A stretch of 49,254 bases of DNA, from the NCBI GenBank assembly GCA_035369845.1, contig DAOOVD010000013.1, positions 1 through 49,254 on the forward strand, given 5' to 3'. Position numbers and translations under genes: made by a program. This DNA comes from DAOOVD01 sp035369845 (GTDB lineage: Bacteria > Bacillota > Desulfotomaculia > Desulfotomaculales > Pelotomaculaceae). Below, piece by piece: positions 8,443 to 16,755 of the stretch. How positions within the stretch are numbered: the stretch's first letter is position 1; every line of letters begins with the position of its first letter. Under the pieces are notes generated by a model. That model was given only the letters and a program-made list of their open reading frames with translations. It did not search any database and was not told the DNA's origin.

Positions 8443-9861
8443 ATGAAAAATCCCATAGTTAGGGTTGTACTGCCGGCTTTTGTCCTCTTGATGACGGTTG
8501 CGGCTCCGGCCTGGGCGGAGGAGGCCGCGCAGGCGTCAGCGGGGGCTGCGTCGATCGACACCGGCGACACAGCATGGGTGCTGACTTCGGCAGCCCTGGT
8601 CATGCTGATGACGCTGCCCGGCCTGGCCCTGTTTTACGGCGGCCTGTCCCGTAAGAAGAACGTCCTCAGCACCATTATGTTCAGTTTTTTTACCATGGTC
8701 TTGATCAGCATTCAATGGGCGCTGTGGGGGTACAGCCTGGCTTTCGGACCCGACACCGGCCACATTATCGGCGGCCTTGACTGGCTGGGACTTAAAAATG
8801 TGGGCCTTGAGCCGTTTTCCGGCTATTCGGCTACAATCCCCCATCAGGCCTTCATGATCTTCCAGATGATGTTTGCGGTAATTACCCCTGCCCTGATTTC
8901 CGGGGCCTTTGCGGAAAGGATGCGTTTCCCGGCCTTCATAGCTTTCATTCTTCTCTGGGCCACCTTTGTTTACGACCCGGTGGCCCACTGGGTCTGGGGT
9001 GTTGACGGATGGCTGCGCAACCTCGGCGCCCTCGACTTTGCAGGCGGCACCGTGGTACATATCCTTTCCGGCGTCTCCGGCCTGATTGCCTGCCTGGTTC
9101 TGGGCAAGCGCAAAGGATATGCCAGCGAGCCGATGATCCCGCACAACCTTCCGTTTACTGTTCTTGGTTCCGCTCTTCTCTGGTTCGGCTGGTTCGGTTT
9201 CAATGCCGGCAGCGCCCTCGGGGCCAACGGCCTGGCGGCCGGCGCTTTTGTGGTAACCCACCTGGCCACCGCGGCGGCGGCGTTTTCATGGGTCGTTTCC
9301 GAGTGGATTCACCACGGCAAGCCGACCACACTTGGCGCCGCTTCCGGCGCGGTTGCCGGCCTGGTGGCGATCACCCCGGCTTCCGGTTTTGTCGAGCCTC
9401 TGCCCGCGATCATTATCGGCCTTGTCGCCGGCGCGGCCTGCTACGTGGCAGTAGGCGTGGTCAAGACCAGACTGGGTTACGACGACGCGCTGGACGCTTT
9501 CGGCATACACGGCATCGGCGGCACCTGGGGGGCTCTGGCAACCGGGTTTTTTGCCACAACGGCGGTCAATCCGGCCGGAGCCGACGGGCTTTTTTACGGC
9601 AATCCGGCACTGCTGGGAAAACAGCTTGCCGCTGTCGGGGCGAGCTGGGCCGTGGCCGTAGTGGGCACGTTTGTAATACTGAAAATCGTCGGCGCCTTTA
9701 CCAGGCTGTGCGCCACGGACGAAGAGCAGGACGCCGGTCTGGACCTGACCATGCACGGCGAAGACGCGTACACCGATTTCGCACTTTCCGCTTCTCCCTT
9801 CAGTGGGGCCGGGGCGTCTGTTGTAAAATCCTCCGCCAGTGAGATGAAACCGGCTTTGTAA
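8443..9861 (+). CDS. amtB: Ammonium transporter AmtB
   Basis: 472 residues, ATG with GGAGG upstream. It begins with a cleavable-looking signal (MKNPIVRVVLPAFVLLMTVA, then APAWA), then about eleven membrane segments. The twin pore histidines are recognisable in VVHILSGVSG and in FGIHGIGGTWGAL. The trimeric channel conducts ammonia/ammonium and is blocked by PII. The PII gene follows directly, the classic amtB-glnK pair. Expression appears governed by two attenuators in a leader of roughly 270 bases, linking it to the ANTAR proteins encoded at 18.2 and 22.7 kb. Confidence 0.97.
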   Translation: MKNPIVRVVLPAFVLLMTVAAPAWAEEAAQASAGAASIDTGDTAWVLTSAALVMLMTLPGLALFYGGLSRKKNVLSTIMFSFFTMVLISIQWALWGYSLAFGPDTGHIIGGLDWLGLKNVGLEPFSGYSATIPHQAFMIFQMMFAVITPALISGAFAERMRFPAFIAFILLWATFVYDPVAHWVWGVDGWLRNLGALDFAGGTVVHILSGVSGLIACLVLGKRKGYASEPMIPHNLPFTVLGSALLWFGWFGFNAGSALGANGLAAGAFVVTHLATAAAAFSWVVSEWIHHGKPTTLGAASGAVAGLVAITPASGFVEPLPAIIIGLVAGAACYVAVGVVKTRLGYDDALDAFGIHGIGGTWGALATGFFATTAVNPAGADGLFYGNPALLGKQLAAVGASWAVAVVGTFVILKIVGAFTRLCATDEEQDAGLDLTMHGEDAYTDFALSASPFSGAGASVVKSSASEMKPAL

Positions 9862-9928
9862 CTGGATCGGGCAGTTTTATCGGCTGTTTTTTCCGTTGTC
9901 TGAAACTTGATGAAAAGGAGGGAGCGCG

Positions 9929-10267
9929 TTGACCAAGATAGAATGCATCCTGCGTCCCGGAAAGCTGGAGAACGTCAAGGAGGCTGTAAACAAGTTCGGT
10001 ATCCACGGCATGACCGTAACCCAGGTAATCGGCTGCGGGCTGCAAAAAGGCCGTACCGAGGTCTACCGGGGCACCGAGTACAGCATCAATCTCCTGCCCA
10101 AGATTAAACTGGAAATGGTTGTCCCGGACAAGGACGTTGAAAGCGTTGTAAAACTGATCGTAGAAGCCGCCCGGACCGGGGAAATCGGCGACGGCAAAAT
10201 ATTTACTTACAAAATCGACAATGCCGTCCGCATCAGGACCGGGGAAAAAGGTGAAGAGGCGATATAG
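9929..10267 (+). CDS. glnK: Nitrogen regulatory protein PII
   Basis: 112 residues from TTG 9929, preceded by AAGGAGGG with good spacing. PII trimer signalling ATP/ADP and 2-oxoglutarate. The T-loop tyrosine is in GTEYSINLL and the ATP-binding TGEIGDGKIF segment (B-loop region) is intact. It probably gates AmtB. It might also touch the two pseudo-receiver ANTAR proteins or the glutamine synthetases in this window, which is inference. It is co-transcribed with amtB and closed by a strong terminator at 10314-10343. Confidence 0.96.
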   Translation: MTKIECILRPGKLENVKEAVNKFGIHGMTVTQVIGCGLQKGRTEVYRGTEYSINLLPKIKLEMVVPDKDVESVVKLIVEAARTGEIGDGKIFTYKIDNAVRIRTGEKGEEAI

Positions 10268-10313
10268 TCAACCTTTCCGTCTGTAAGACCGGGGTGGAGC
10301 GGCAACAAACCAG

Positions 10314-10343
10314 GGGAAGCGCTGTTTTCAGCGCTTCCCTTTT
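10314..10343 (+). terminator. Terminator after glnK, embedded in the 3' end of mntR
   Basis: Perfect 11-bp stem gggaagcgctg (10314-10324) / cagcgcttccc (10329-10339), loop TTTT, then TTTT. The 3' arm encodes the last codons and stop of the convergent mntR gene, so the two genes share sequence at their 3' ends. Confidence 0.85.
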
Positions 10344-10798
10344 GATTTGCGGAAATTATCGAAGTCGCTGATTAAATTCGGCCTGTCTTTAAAAAACTCG
10401 ACAAACTGGGCAAATCGCTCCAGAGTTTTGCTGCCGATGGTATGCTCAATTTTTTCCGTTTCCTCGAGCAGACTCTCGGTGATTCCCAGCAGTCTTAAAA
10501 AGTCTTCGATTATCCTGTGCCGCTCCAGAAGGGCTTCACCCATCTTCCTGCCCTTCTCGCTGAGCGTTATAATGCCGTATTTTTCGTAATTGACGGTTCC
10601 TATGTCGGCAAGCTTTTGGACCATCCTGGTGGCGGAAGGGGGCTGGACGTTGAGCGCGGCCGCCAGGTCGTGTATCCGGGTGAAGCCGGTGTTCAGGGAA
10701 AGCCTGTAAATCATCTCGAGATAGTCTTCCATGGAGGCGGTCAGCAGGTCGTCGTCTTTTTTCATGTATTCGCGGAAAGTAAAAAACTCTTTTTCCAT
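10328..10798 (-). CDS. mntR: Manganese-dependent transcriptional regulator MntR
   Basis: 156 residues, DtxR/MntR family without the SH3 domain, as in MntR. An N-terminal winged helix (MEDYLEMIYRL to MVQKL) is followed by the dimerisation domain. The metal ligands of Bacillus MntR have matches: Asp and Glu in MEDYLE, His in ERHRIIED, and Glu-Glu-His in EKIEH. Divergent from an NRAMP transporter, so it most likely represses manganese uptake when the metal is plentiful. There are about 14 extra N-terminal residues before SMEDY; a shorter start is possible. Confidence 0.9.
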   Translation of the reverse strand: MEKEFFTFREYMKKDDDLLTASMEDYLEMIYRLSLNTGFTRIHDLAAALNVQPPSATRMVQKLADIGTVNYEKYGIITLSEKGRKMGEALLERHRIIEDFLRLLGITESLLEETEKIEHTIGSKTLERFAQFVEFFKDRPNLISDFDNFRKSKGKR

Positions 10799-10868
10799 GT
10801 TTCAATCTCCTGTTTTAAAGCTACAGGGTTTAAAAATTATATTCACGGTTTTGATGAAAAAGAATTTT

Positions 10869-10911
10869 TTTCACCTATCGGGCCGCCGGTTCATATTCTA
10901 CAAAGGTGAAA
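10869..10911. promoter_or_regulatory. Inverted repeat in the mntR-mntH intergenic region
   Basis: tttcacct (10869-10876) and aggtgaaa (10904-10911), 27 bases apart, in the shared divergent promoter region. It may be half-sites for a regulator such as MntR or an RNA stem. It does not match the textbook MntR operator closely. Confidence 0.4.
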
Positions 10912-10979
10912 CAATATTAGCCTGCGGCAACGTTGTTAGTCCCGGCTATTTTTATCATGCGGCGAACGGGGTGGTCTGA

Positions 10980-12284
10980 TTGTCCGGCCCGAATTTTGAA
11001 GGATTGTTCGGCAAATCCGGCGGACTGCCGGGGTGGATGGCTCAAACCCGCCTCCGGCCGGGTTTTTTCAGCAGGGTCAGGCGGCTGGCGGGCTATTTGG
11101 GGCCGGCTTTCATCGTTAGTGTGGCCTATGTTGACCCGGGTAACTTTGCCACGAATATAAGCGGCGGGTCGAAATTCAATTACGATCTGCTCTGGGTGAT
11201 TTTGTGGGGCAACCTCATGGCGATATTTCTGCAGTCGGTTTCCGCAAAACTGGGCATTGCCGCCGGTATGAGCCTTCCCGAAATGTGCGCCAGGGTTTTT
11301 CCCAGAAGTGTTAACTGGTGCCTTTGGATCATGGCGGAAACAGCCGCCATGGCCACGAATCTGGCGGAGTTTCTCGGGGGAGCCCTGGGCCTGCACCTGT
11401 TGTTCAAACTGCCTCTTGCGTATGCGGGGGTTTTAACCGGCGCGCTGACCTGTTTTATCGTTCATTTGGAGAAATACGGCCAGCGGGCGCTGGAAACGGT
11501 TGTAACAGCGTTTGTCGCGGTCATCTGCGCGGCCTACGGGGTGGAACTCTTTCTGGCAAAGCCGGACTGGGCGGCGGTAGGTACGCACATGCTGACTCCT
11601 TCGCTGGCCGGAGGCGAAGCCGTGCTGGTTGCCGCGGGCATGCTGGGAGCCACCGTTATGCCGCACGTGATCTACCTTCATTCGCAACTGGTCCAGTCCC
11701 GGAAAACGCCGGACACCTGCGGGCAAAAGCTCAGGCACTACAAACTCGAGAAAACTGATATCGCCATCGCCATGAATATCGCCTTTCTTGTAAACGCGGC
11801 AATGGTCGTGGTGGCCGCATCGGTGTTTTACGCAGAAGGGATAGAAGTCAAGTCCATTGAGCAGGCCCATCACTCCCTTTCCCCTTTGCTGGGTTCCCTG
11901 TCGAGCGGCGCTTTTGCAATTGCCCTGCTGGCTTCCGGGGTGTCTTCCTCCGTGGTGGGCACCATGGCGGGTCAAACAGTAATGAAAGGTTTCGTCAACC
12001 TTAAAATTCCGGTTGCCGTAAGGAGAATTGCCGCTATGGCGCCTGCCCTGGCTGTTATCCTCCTGGGAGCCGACCCCGTCAAGTCGCTGATAATCAGCCA
12101 GGTCGTGCTTAGTTTCGCCCTGCCTGCGGCGATTGTCCCCCTTATGCTGATTACCGGGCGGAAAGACATTATGGGTCCTCTGGTCAACGGTCGCCTGACG
12201 AACTCCTTCGGCTGGGTGATAGCCGCACTGGTAATCGGGCTGAATGCGGTTTTGCTGTTCCTTACTTTTACGGGAAATATTTAG
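10980..12284 (+). CDS. mntH: NRAMP-family Mn/Fe transporter MntH
   Basis: 434 residues from TTG 10980 after a GGGGTGG motif. About eleven membrane helices. The metal-site motif of helix 1 (VDPGNFATN) and that of helix 6 (VMPHVIYLHS) are intact, as expected for proton-coupled Mn2+/Fe2+ import. Divergent from mntR, its likely repressor. The C-terminus runs to the edge of a dispersed repeat that begins right after the stop codon. Confidence 0.93.
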   Translation: MSGPNFEGLFGKSGGLPGWMAQTRLRPGFFSRVRRLAGYLGPAFIVSVAYVDPGNFATNISGGSKFNYDLLWVILWGNLMAIFLQSVSAKLGIAAGMSLPEMCARVFPRSVNWCLWIMAETAAMATNLAEFLGGALGLHLLFKLPLAYAGVLTGALTCFIVHLEKYGQRALETVVTAFVAVICAAYGVELFLAKPDWAAVGTHMLTPSLAGGEAVLVAAGMLGATVMPHVIYLHSQLVQSRKTPDTCGQKLRHYKLEKTDIAIAMNIAFLVNAAMVVVAASVFYAEGIEVKSIEQAHHSLSPLLGSLSSGAFAIALLASGVSSSVVGTMAGQTVMKGFVNLKIPVAVRRIAAMAPALAVILLGADPVKSLIISQVVLSFALPAAIVPLMLITGRKDIMGPLVNGRLTNSFGWVIAALVIGLNAVLLFLTFTGNI

Positions 12285-12298
12285 GAAGATAATACTCA

Positions 12299-12572
12299 TA
12301 GCGGCAGCGCCTTGTCACCGCTCACTCCCGGTGCTTCGCGCCGGCAGCACTTGCTGCTTGCATCGGGCGAAACCGGGCCGCCTTCAACTCGCCGTCCTGG
12401 CTCGGTTCAGGCTGGCGCGGACGTCCGTGTCCGCGCCCCCGCTTTCGCAGCCTCGCTGCACAGAGTGCTGCTTGCGGCGATGCGCAATGTCGTTCGCTAT
12501 TGACAAAGGCGCTGCCTTCGTCTGTGGTTGGTTAACAAAGTATCTTGAGGTTGAAACGCTCGCTCAGGTGAG
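12299..12572 (-). repeat. Dispersed GC-rich intergenic repeat, copy R1
   Basis: Near-identical in inverse orientation to the copy at 25050-25285 over about 200 bases (for example gccttgtcaccgctcactcc, the cgccggcagcac block, cgcggacgtccgtgtccgcg). Its outer part (gaggttgaaacgctcgctca) matches the end of the copy at 18837-19115. Frames inside it carry no protein family and shift between copies, so it is not a gene. Confidence 0.8.
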
Positions 12573-12628
12573 GCTATTCGGCCTGGAAAACGGAGAGCCC
12601 CAGCCAAAAGCCGGGACTTCCTTTTTTT

Positions 12629-12692
12629 GGGAGATGCGGAATCGAACCGCATAGCGGGTCACTGACCTCGCCGTGTTCCCGACACTGCTCCC
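12629..12692 (-). ncRNA. tRNA-like small RNA
   Basis: 64 bases on the minus strand with a tRNA-like plan. A 5-bp acceptor-like stem (GGGAG at the 5' end, CTCCC at the 3' end) is followed by a short arm GTGT-CGGGA-ACAC containing GG. Next is an arm built on GGTC/GACC, then a textbook T-arm (TGCGG-TTCGATT-CCGCA, 12635-12651). It is too short for a normal tRNA, has almost no variable loop, no standard anticodon loop and no encoded CCA. A strong promoter sits just upstream. It is either a functional tRNA mimic or a degraded tRNA; which one is not decided by sequence. Confidence 0.55.
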
Positions 12693-12710
12693 ATAATTTT
12701 ATCTAACATC

Positions 12711-12739
12711 ATTATGGCATTATTAACCATTACTGTCAA
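12711..12739 (-). promoter_or_regulatory. Strong sigma-A promoter for the tRNA-like RNA
   Basis: On the minus strand: perfect TTGACA (12734-12739), 17-base spacer, CATAAT (12711-12716). The start site would fall near 12704, about a dozen bases before the acceptor-like stem. No protein frame follows, so the RNA itself is the evident product. Confidence 0.7.
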
Positions 12740-12769
12740 TAACAGGTAATATAAAGAGTTGCTGTTTAA

Positions 12770-12817
12770 CCGTGCCGGTATCGCAGGGGGGGCCGGTGAA
12801 ACGAACACGGTTTTTTT
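12770..12817 (+). terminator. Intrinsic terminator upstream of the ECF sigma gene
   Basis: Stem ccgtg (12770-12774) / cacgg (12806-12810) with an inner ccgg/ccgg pair, followed by TTTTTTT (12811-12817). It may close the mntH transcript after the repeat or isolate the sigma gene from read-through. Confidence 0.6.
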
Positions 12818-12878
12818 GCCGGACGATCCAGGTGAATTCTCTCCGCCGGCGAAGTATTTATAAGTGAAATTATAGCGG

Positions 12879-12904
12879 TGAACCTGCAGAGTTTTTTGCG
12901 CGTC
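12879..12904 (+). promoter_or_regulatory. Candidate ECF-type promoter for its own sigma gene
   Basis: TGAACC (12879-12884), 16 bases, CGTC (12901-12904). The pattern resembles extracytoplasmic-function sigma promoters (TGAAAC/CGT type) and lies 37 bases before the sigma start codon, suggesting autoregulation. Confidence 0.5.
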
Positions 12905-12941
12905 TTATTACTGAAGAACTCTCGAGAGCGGAGAACTTTAA

Positions 12942-13496
12942 ATGCCGGGTGAGAAGAACTTATCGGAGGAGAATATTGTCCGGATGGCGCAGTCCGGTGA
13001 TGAAGATGCCTTTGCCCAGCTAGTGCACATGTATTCTGCTGACGCGTTCCGCACTGCGTCGGTAGTTTTGCGCAACCGTTCCGACGCGGAGGACGTTGTT
13101 CAGGAAGCTTTTTTAACCTGCTACCGCAAATTGCATTCTTTTCGCATGGAATCCTCGTTCAAGACCTGGTTTTACAGGGTTGTGGTAAACCTCTGCTATG
13201 ACAGGCTGAGGAAAATCAATCGCGAAAACGCCGCTTACGGCAGAATATCTTTAAGCAACAGGACTGGGGAATGGGATATGTCGGAGGTAGAAGGCAGGCT
13301 TGATTTAAAGGAAATGGTAGCTTCTTTGAGTACCGAGCACCGTCTTGTGCTTACCCTCTATTACGGGATGGACCTGGGCGTGCAGAAGATCTCTGAGATA
13401 CTGGGCATACCCGCCGGTACGGTGAAGTCAAGGTTGAATTCCGCCCGCAACCTGCTTAAAGAACGCTTGGAAAGAGGCCGGGAATATGCGTTGTGA
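12942..13496 (+). CDS. ECF-subfamily RNA polymerase sigma factor
   Basis: 184 residues. Region 2 contains DAEDVVQEAFLTCYRKL and WFYRVVVNLCYDRLR. Region 4 contains the helix-turn-helix ISEILGIPAGTVKSRLNSAR. Group IV (ECF) sigma factors direct RNA polymerase to stress or envelope promoters and are held by a membrane anti-sigma. The next gene, overlapping by 11 bases, encodes exactly such a zinc-binding anti-sigma. The inducing signal is unknown. Confidence 0.93.
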   Translation: MPGEKNLSEENIVRMAQSGDEDAFAQLVHMYSADAFRTASVVLRNRSDAEDVVQEAFLTCYRKLHSFRMESSFKTWFYRVVVNLCYDRLRKINRENAAYGRISLSNRTGEWDMSEVEGRLDLKEMVASLSTEHRLVLTLYYGMDLGVQKISEILGIPAGTVKSRLNSARNLLKERLERGREYAL

Positions 13497-14634
13497 TGCT
13501 GTAAAACTGATGATTGACGATTTTCTTGACAAGACGATATCCGTGAAAAAAGCGGTAATTGTCGAGGAGCATCTGGGCAAATGCGAGAGCTGTCGGGATG
13601 AGTTTGAAAAGCTGCAGAGGGCCGATGCCCTTTTGCGGAAGACGGTCGTGGAAATGGTGTCTCAGATAGAAGTGCCCGCTGATTTAAACGGCAGGATAAA
13701 AGAGGCTCTTGCCCGCGAGAGGGCAAGGCGGCCGTGGATGCGGCGCCTGCCGCCCGTTCTCAGAAGTCCCGCCTTCGCGGCCGTTCTGCTTGCGGCTGTC
13801 GCGGTTGCGGGGATTTTTGGAATGCACGGCCTTTTTAACCGGGATGCCCGGCGAACGGACGTAGTTATGCAGGAACCCGGGATCGCTTACCAGTCTGAGG
13901 CGGGGGATGCTTACCGGGAAGAACTGAAAAAGTCTCGGGTCCCGGAAGAAAACCTTGCTGACAAGAATATCGCTCAGGAAAACGGCAGTATGCTGCAGTT
14001 TGACGGGATCCCGCCCGGCTACGGCGAAGCCGGGTCGGGCGCCGGGCAGGAAAAGGGGCCGGATTCCCAGGCGGCCGTGCCCGTCCGGCAGTCTTTGCCG
14101 ATGGAAGACGAAAAGCGGGGTGTCGCCGGTACGGGAGAACCGTCCCCGAGTATAACGGGAGAACCGTCCCCGAGTATAACGCCGAGTATAACGCCGAGTA
14201 TAACGGAAAAATTGCCCATGAGTGTAAACAGAGCCCAAACCTTGAAAAAAGGGACGTTGGAAGAAGCTGCAAGGGAAAATGATTTTTCTCCGGCAAGACC
14301 GTCATATCTGCCCGGCGGTGCGGAACTTCAGGACGTCAGCTGGAGTCCGGGGCAGGTCTGCCAGTCCTACCGCAGCGGCGGCCTGCATTTTAAAATAGTG
14401 CAGGGCAGGCCGGACCTCATGGGTTTTGATTACGAAGAGGAATTGCGGCAGGGCGGCAAACCCGTATCAATAAATGGTTTGAAGGCTGTTCTTCAGCAAA
14501 ACCGGTTCGAGACGGAAGACGGCGCTGCCGGTACGGAAACCTCGGTTCGCTGGACGACCGGCGGCTGGACGTTTGCGGTTTCCGGCGGGCTGCCGCCGGA
14601 AGAGTTGATAAAAATTGCTTCTTCGCTGAAGTAG
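13486..14634 (+). CDS. Zinc-finger anti-sigma factor with DUF4367-like outer domain
   Basis: 382 residues. The N-terminal anti-sigma zinc motif is complete: Cys3, His29, Cys33, Cys36 (HLGKCESC). One membrane helix lies near residues 90-112, so the rest is outside the cell. The external part has a low-complexity linker with repeated SPSIT/PSIT units, then a C-terminal DUF4367-like domain (PSYLPGGAELQDVSW onwards, ending ELIKIASSLK). It should bind and silence the preceding sigma factor. The linker repeats are perfect at DNA level, so its length may vary between strains. Confidence 0.85.
   Translation: MRCDAVKLMIDDFLDKTISVKKAVIVEEHLGKCESCRDEFEKLQRADALLRKTVVEMVSQIEVPADLNGRIKEALARERARRPWMRRLPPVLRSPAFAAVLLAAVAVAGIFGMHGLFNRDARRTDVVMQEPGIAYQSEAGDAYREELKKSRVPEENLADKNIAQENGSMLQFDGIPPGYGEAGSGAGQEKGPDSQAAVPVRQSLPMEDEKRGVAGTGEPSPSITGEPSPSITPSITPSITEKLPMSVNRAQTLKKGTLEEAARENDFSPARPSYLPGGAELQDVSWSPGQVCQSYRSGGLHFKIVQGRPDLMGFDYEEELRQGGKPVSINGLKAVLQQNRFETEDGAAGTETSVRWTTGGWTFAVSGGLPPEELIKIASSLK
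14133..14206 (+). repeat. Tandem repeat in the anti-sigma linker
   Basis: Two perfect 24-base units (14133-14156 and 14157-14180) followed by two shorter units of CCGAGTATAACG type (to 14206). They encode GEPSPSIT, GEPSPSIT, PSIT, PSIT. In-frame and probably length-variable by slippage. Confidence 0.9.
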
Positions 14635-14708
14635 GCCGCCGGGCGCAAAATTTTCAGCGCCGGGCCGGCAAAAATTCGCGTGTGTACATGCTTACTTCGC
14701 CGACGCAG

Positions 14709-14793
14709 TTGCATAAAGTGTAATGTAAAGATAAAACCGGGGACAGCGCGGTCCCGAAAGGAGTCGGACGGCTTCTTTCGGGTTTATTTTTTG
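14709..14793 (+). promoter_or_regulatory. ANTAR-type attenuator upstream of asnB
   Basis: Stem gggac/gtccc (14740-14744/14751-14755) with hexaloop AGCGCG (A1, G4). Its 3' arm overlaps the terminator arm cccgaaag (14753-14760), which pairs with ctttcggg (14775-14782) before a T-rich tract. A possible first stem ttgca/tgtaa (14709-14723) has a five-base loop and does not fit the consensus. Confidence 0.7.
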
Positions 14794-14839
14794 ATGGCCC
14801 GGGAACAAAAGGCGGTAACTGAAGGGAGGAAATGACGGG

Positions 14840-16687
14840 ATGTGTGGAATAACCGGCTGGGTGGACTGGGAGGAGGACCTGACCCAATGGGTTCACGTTC
14901 TTGACGCCATGATTGAAACCCTGGCCCGCCGCGGGCCGGATGCTTCGGGAAAATGGGTTTCCCGGCACGCCGCTTTGGGACACCGCAGGTTGATCGTGGT
15001 CGACCCCGAAGGCGGCGTTCAGCCGATGAGCCGCAAGCGCGGTGATAAAGTCTATACGATTACCTATAACGGCGAATTGTACAACGCGCCGGAGTTGAGA
15101 CGCGAGCTGGAAACCAGGGGCCACATGTTCCTGACCCGCAACTCGGATACTGAGGTACTGCTGGTCTCTTATATCGAGTGGGGGGAGGAGTGTGTCGAGA
15201 GGCTCAACGGCATTTTTGCGTTTGCCGTTTGGAACGAGACGGACCAGAGTCTGTTTCTTGCCCGGGACCGTCTCGGCGTCAAACCGCTGTTTTATTCGCA
15301 GCGCGGCAACTCTTTCTTTTTCGGGTCCGAACTAAAGGCCGTTCTGGCTCACCCGGCGGTGCCCCGCGAAGTGGACGATGAAGGGCTTGCCGAGATATTC
15401 GCCCTGGGTCCTTCCCGCACGCCGGGGCACGGCGTATACCGGGGAATAAGGGAAATAAGGCCGGGCTGCTGCCTGCTTTACGACCGCAACGGCGTCCATG
15501 TGCGCCGCTACTGGAGGCTGGAGAGCCGCCCCCACACGGACGACCTGGAGACTACCGCCGCAAGGGTTCGCGAGTTGTTTACCGATGCAGTCGAGCGGCA
15601 GCTGGTGTCGGACGTGCCGGTATGCGCGTTCCTTTCCGGCGGGCTGGATTCAAGCGCCATAACCGCCGTTGCGGCCGGCGTGTTCCGGCAAAAAGGCCTG
15701 GGTGAACTCCGCACGTATTCCGTTGACTACGCCGGCAACGACAAGTATTTCCGGCCAGATCATTTTCAGCCTGACTCCGACGCCCGCTGGGTGAAAATTG
15801 TTTCGGCTTTTCTCGGCACCCGCCACCATGTGGTGGATATCGACACGCCCGAACTGGTTGAGGCGCTGGTTCCGGCGGCGCTGGCAAACGACCTGCCCGG
15901 TATGGCGGACATAGATTCTTCGCTTTACCTGTTCTGCCGCGAAATAAAAAAGGGCGCTACCGTGGCCCTTTCGGGGGAATCGGCAGATGAGGTTTTCGGC
16001 GGCTACCCGTGGTTCTACGAAGCCGGGGACCGCCCGCGGGGATGTTTCCCCTGGATAAGGCTGCTGCGCGAGAGGGCGAAGTTCCTCTCGCCCGGACTGG
16101 CTGAACGCCTCAGACTGGAGGAGTATGTTGCGGAACGCTACCGCGAAGCCGTTGCCGAGGTTCCCCGCCTGAAAGGCGAAGATCCGTTCGAGGCCCGCAT
16201 GCGAGAACTTCTGTATCTGAACATAACCAGATTCATGCAGACCCTCCTGGACCGCAAGGACAGGATGAGCATGGCCTGCGGTCTGGAGGTGCGCGTGCCG
16301 TATTGCGACCACCGCCTGGTGGAGTATGTTTGGAACATTCCGTGGGCCATGAAGACCTGTGACAATAATGCCAAGGGGATTCTGCGCCGGGCTCTGTCCG
16401 GCATGCTGCCTCAAGAGGTCCTGGCGCGGCGTAAAAGCCCCTATCCGAAAACGCACAGCCCGTCTTACACAGCGGCGGTCGGCAGAATTGTGCTGAGTAT
16501 TCTGGACGATCCCGGTTCACCCCTGCCGCTGCTTGTGAATAAGGAATCGGTGCGGGAACTGGCCGGGTCCAACGGGGCGGCGTTTGACCGGCCCTGGTTC
16601 GGCCAGTTGATGCGGGGACCCCAGTTTCTGGCCTACCTGATTCAGGTCGACGCCTGGCTGCGCGGCAGCCGTGCGGTCATCGTGTAA
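14840..16687 (+). CDS. asnB: Asparagine synthase (glutamine-hydrolysing)
   Basis: 615 residues, ATG with GGGAGG upstream. Cys2 of MCGITGW is the nucleophile of the N-terminal class-II glutaminase. The C-terminal synthetase has the ATP pyrophosphatase loop SGGLDSSA near residue 265 and a later SGESADEVFGGY motif. It makes asparagine from aspartate, ATP and glutamine. The attenuator in its leader places it in the same regulon as amtB, glnA and gltB. It converges on the ATPase gene at 16756-17880. Confidence 0.95.
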   Translation: MCGITGWVDWEEDLTQWVHVLDAMIETLARRGPDASGKWVSRHAALGHRRLIVVDPEGGVQPMSRKRGDKVYTITYNGELYNAPELRRELETRGHMFLTRNSDTEVLLVSYIEWGEECVERLNGIFAFAVWNETDQSLFLARDRLGVKPLFYSQRGNSFFFGSELKAVLAHPAVPREVDDEGLAEIFALGPSRTPGHGVYRGIREIRPGCCLLYDRNGVHVRRYWRLESRPHTDDLETTAARVRELFTDAVERQLVSDVPVCAFLSGGLDSSAITAVAAGVFRQKGLGELRTYSVDYAGNDKYFRPDHFQPDSDARWVKIVSAFLGTRHHVVDIDTPELVEALVPAALANDLPGMADIDSSLYLFCREIKKGATVALSGESADEVFGGYPWFYEAGDRPRGCFPWIRLLRERAKFLSPGLAERLRLEEYVAERYREAVAEVPRLKGEDPFEARMRELLYLNITRFMQTLLDRKDRMSMACGLEVRVPYCDHRLVEYVWNIPWAMKTCDNNAKGILRRALSGMLPQEVLARRKSPYPKTHSPSYTAAVGRIVLSILDDPGSPLPLLVNKESVRELAGSNGAAFDRPWFGQLMRGPQFLAYLIQVDAWLRGSRAVIV

Positions 16688-16755
16688 TCAGCCGGGGGGA
16701 GGGGGCGTTGCAATACCCTTCTCCGGACGGCCGGGCGGGTCGAGCCGTCGAGGTG

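Noticed and set aside
12244..12654. Open frames inside the dispersed repeat copies (also around 18885-19160 and 25050-25295)
   Set aside because: The frames are not conserved between copies of the same repeat and lack start signals; the DNA is conserved, not the protein.
12629..12692. Canonical tRNA gene on the minus strand
   Set aside because: Only 64 bases, no normal anticodon loop, almost no variable loop, mismatched inner acceptor pairs; kept as a tRNA-like RNA instead.
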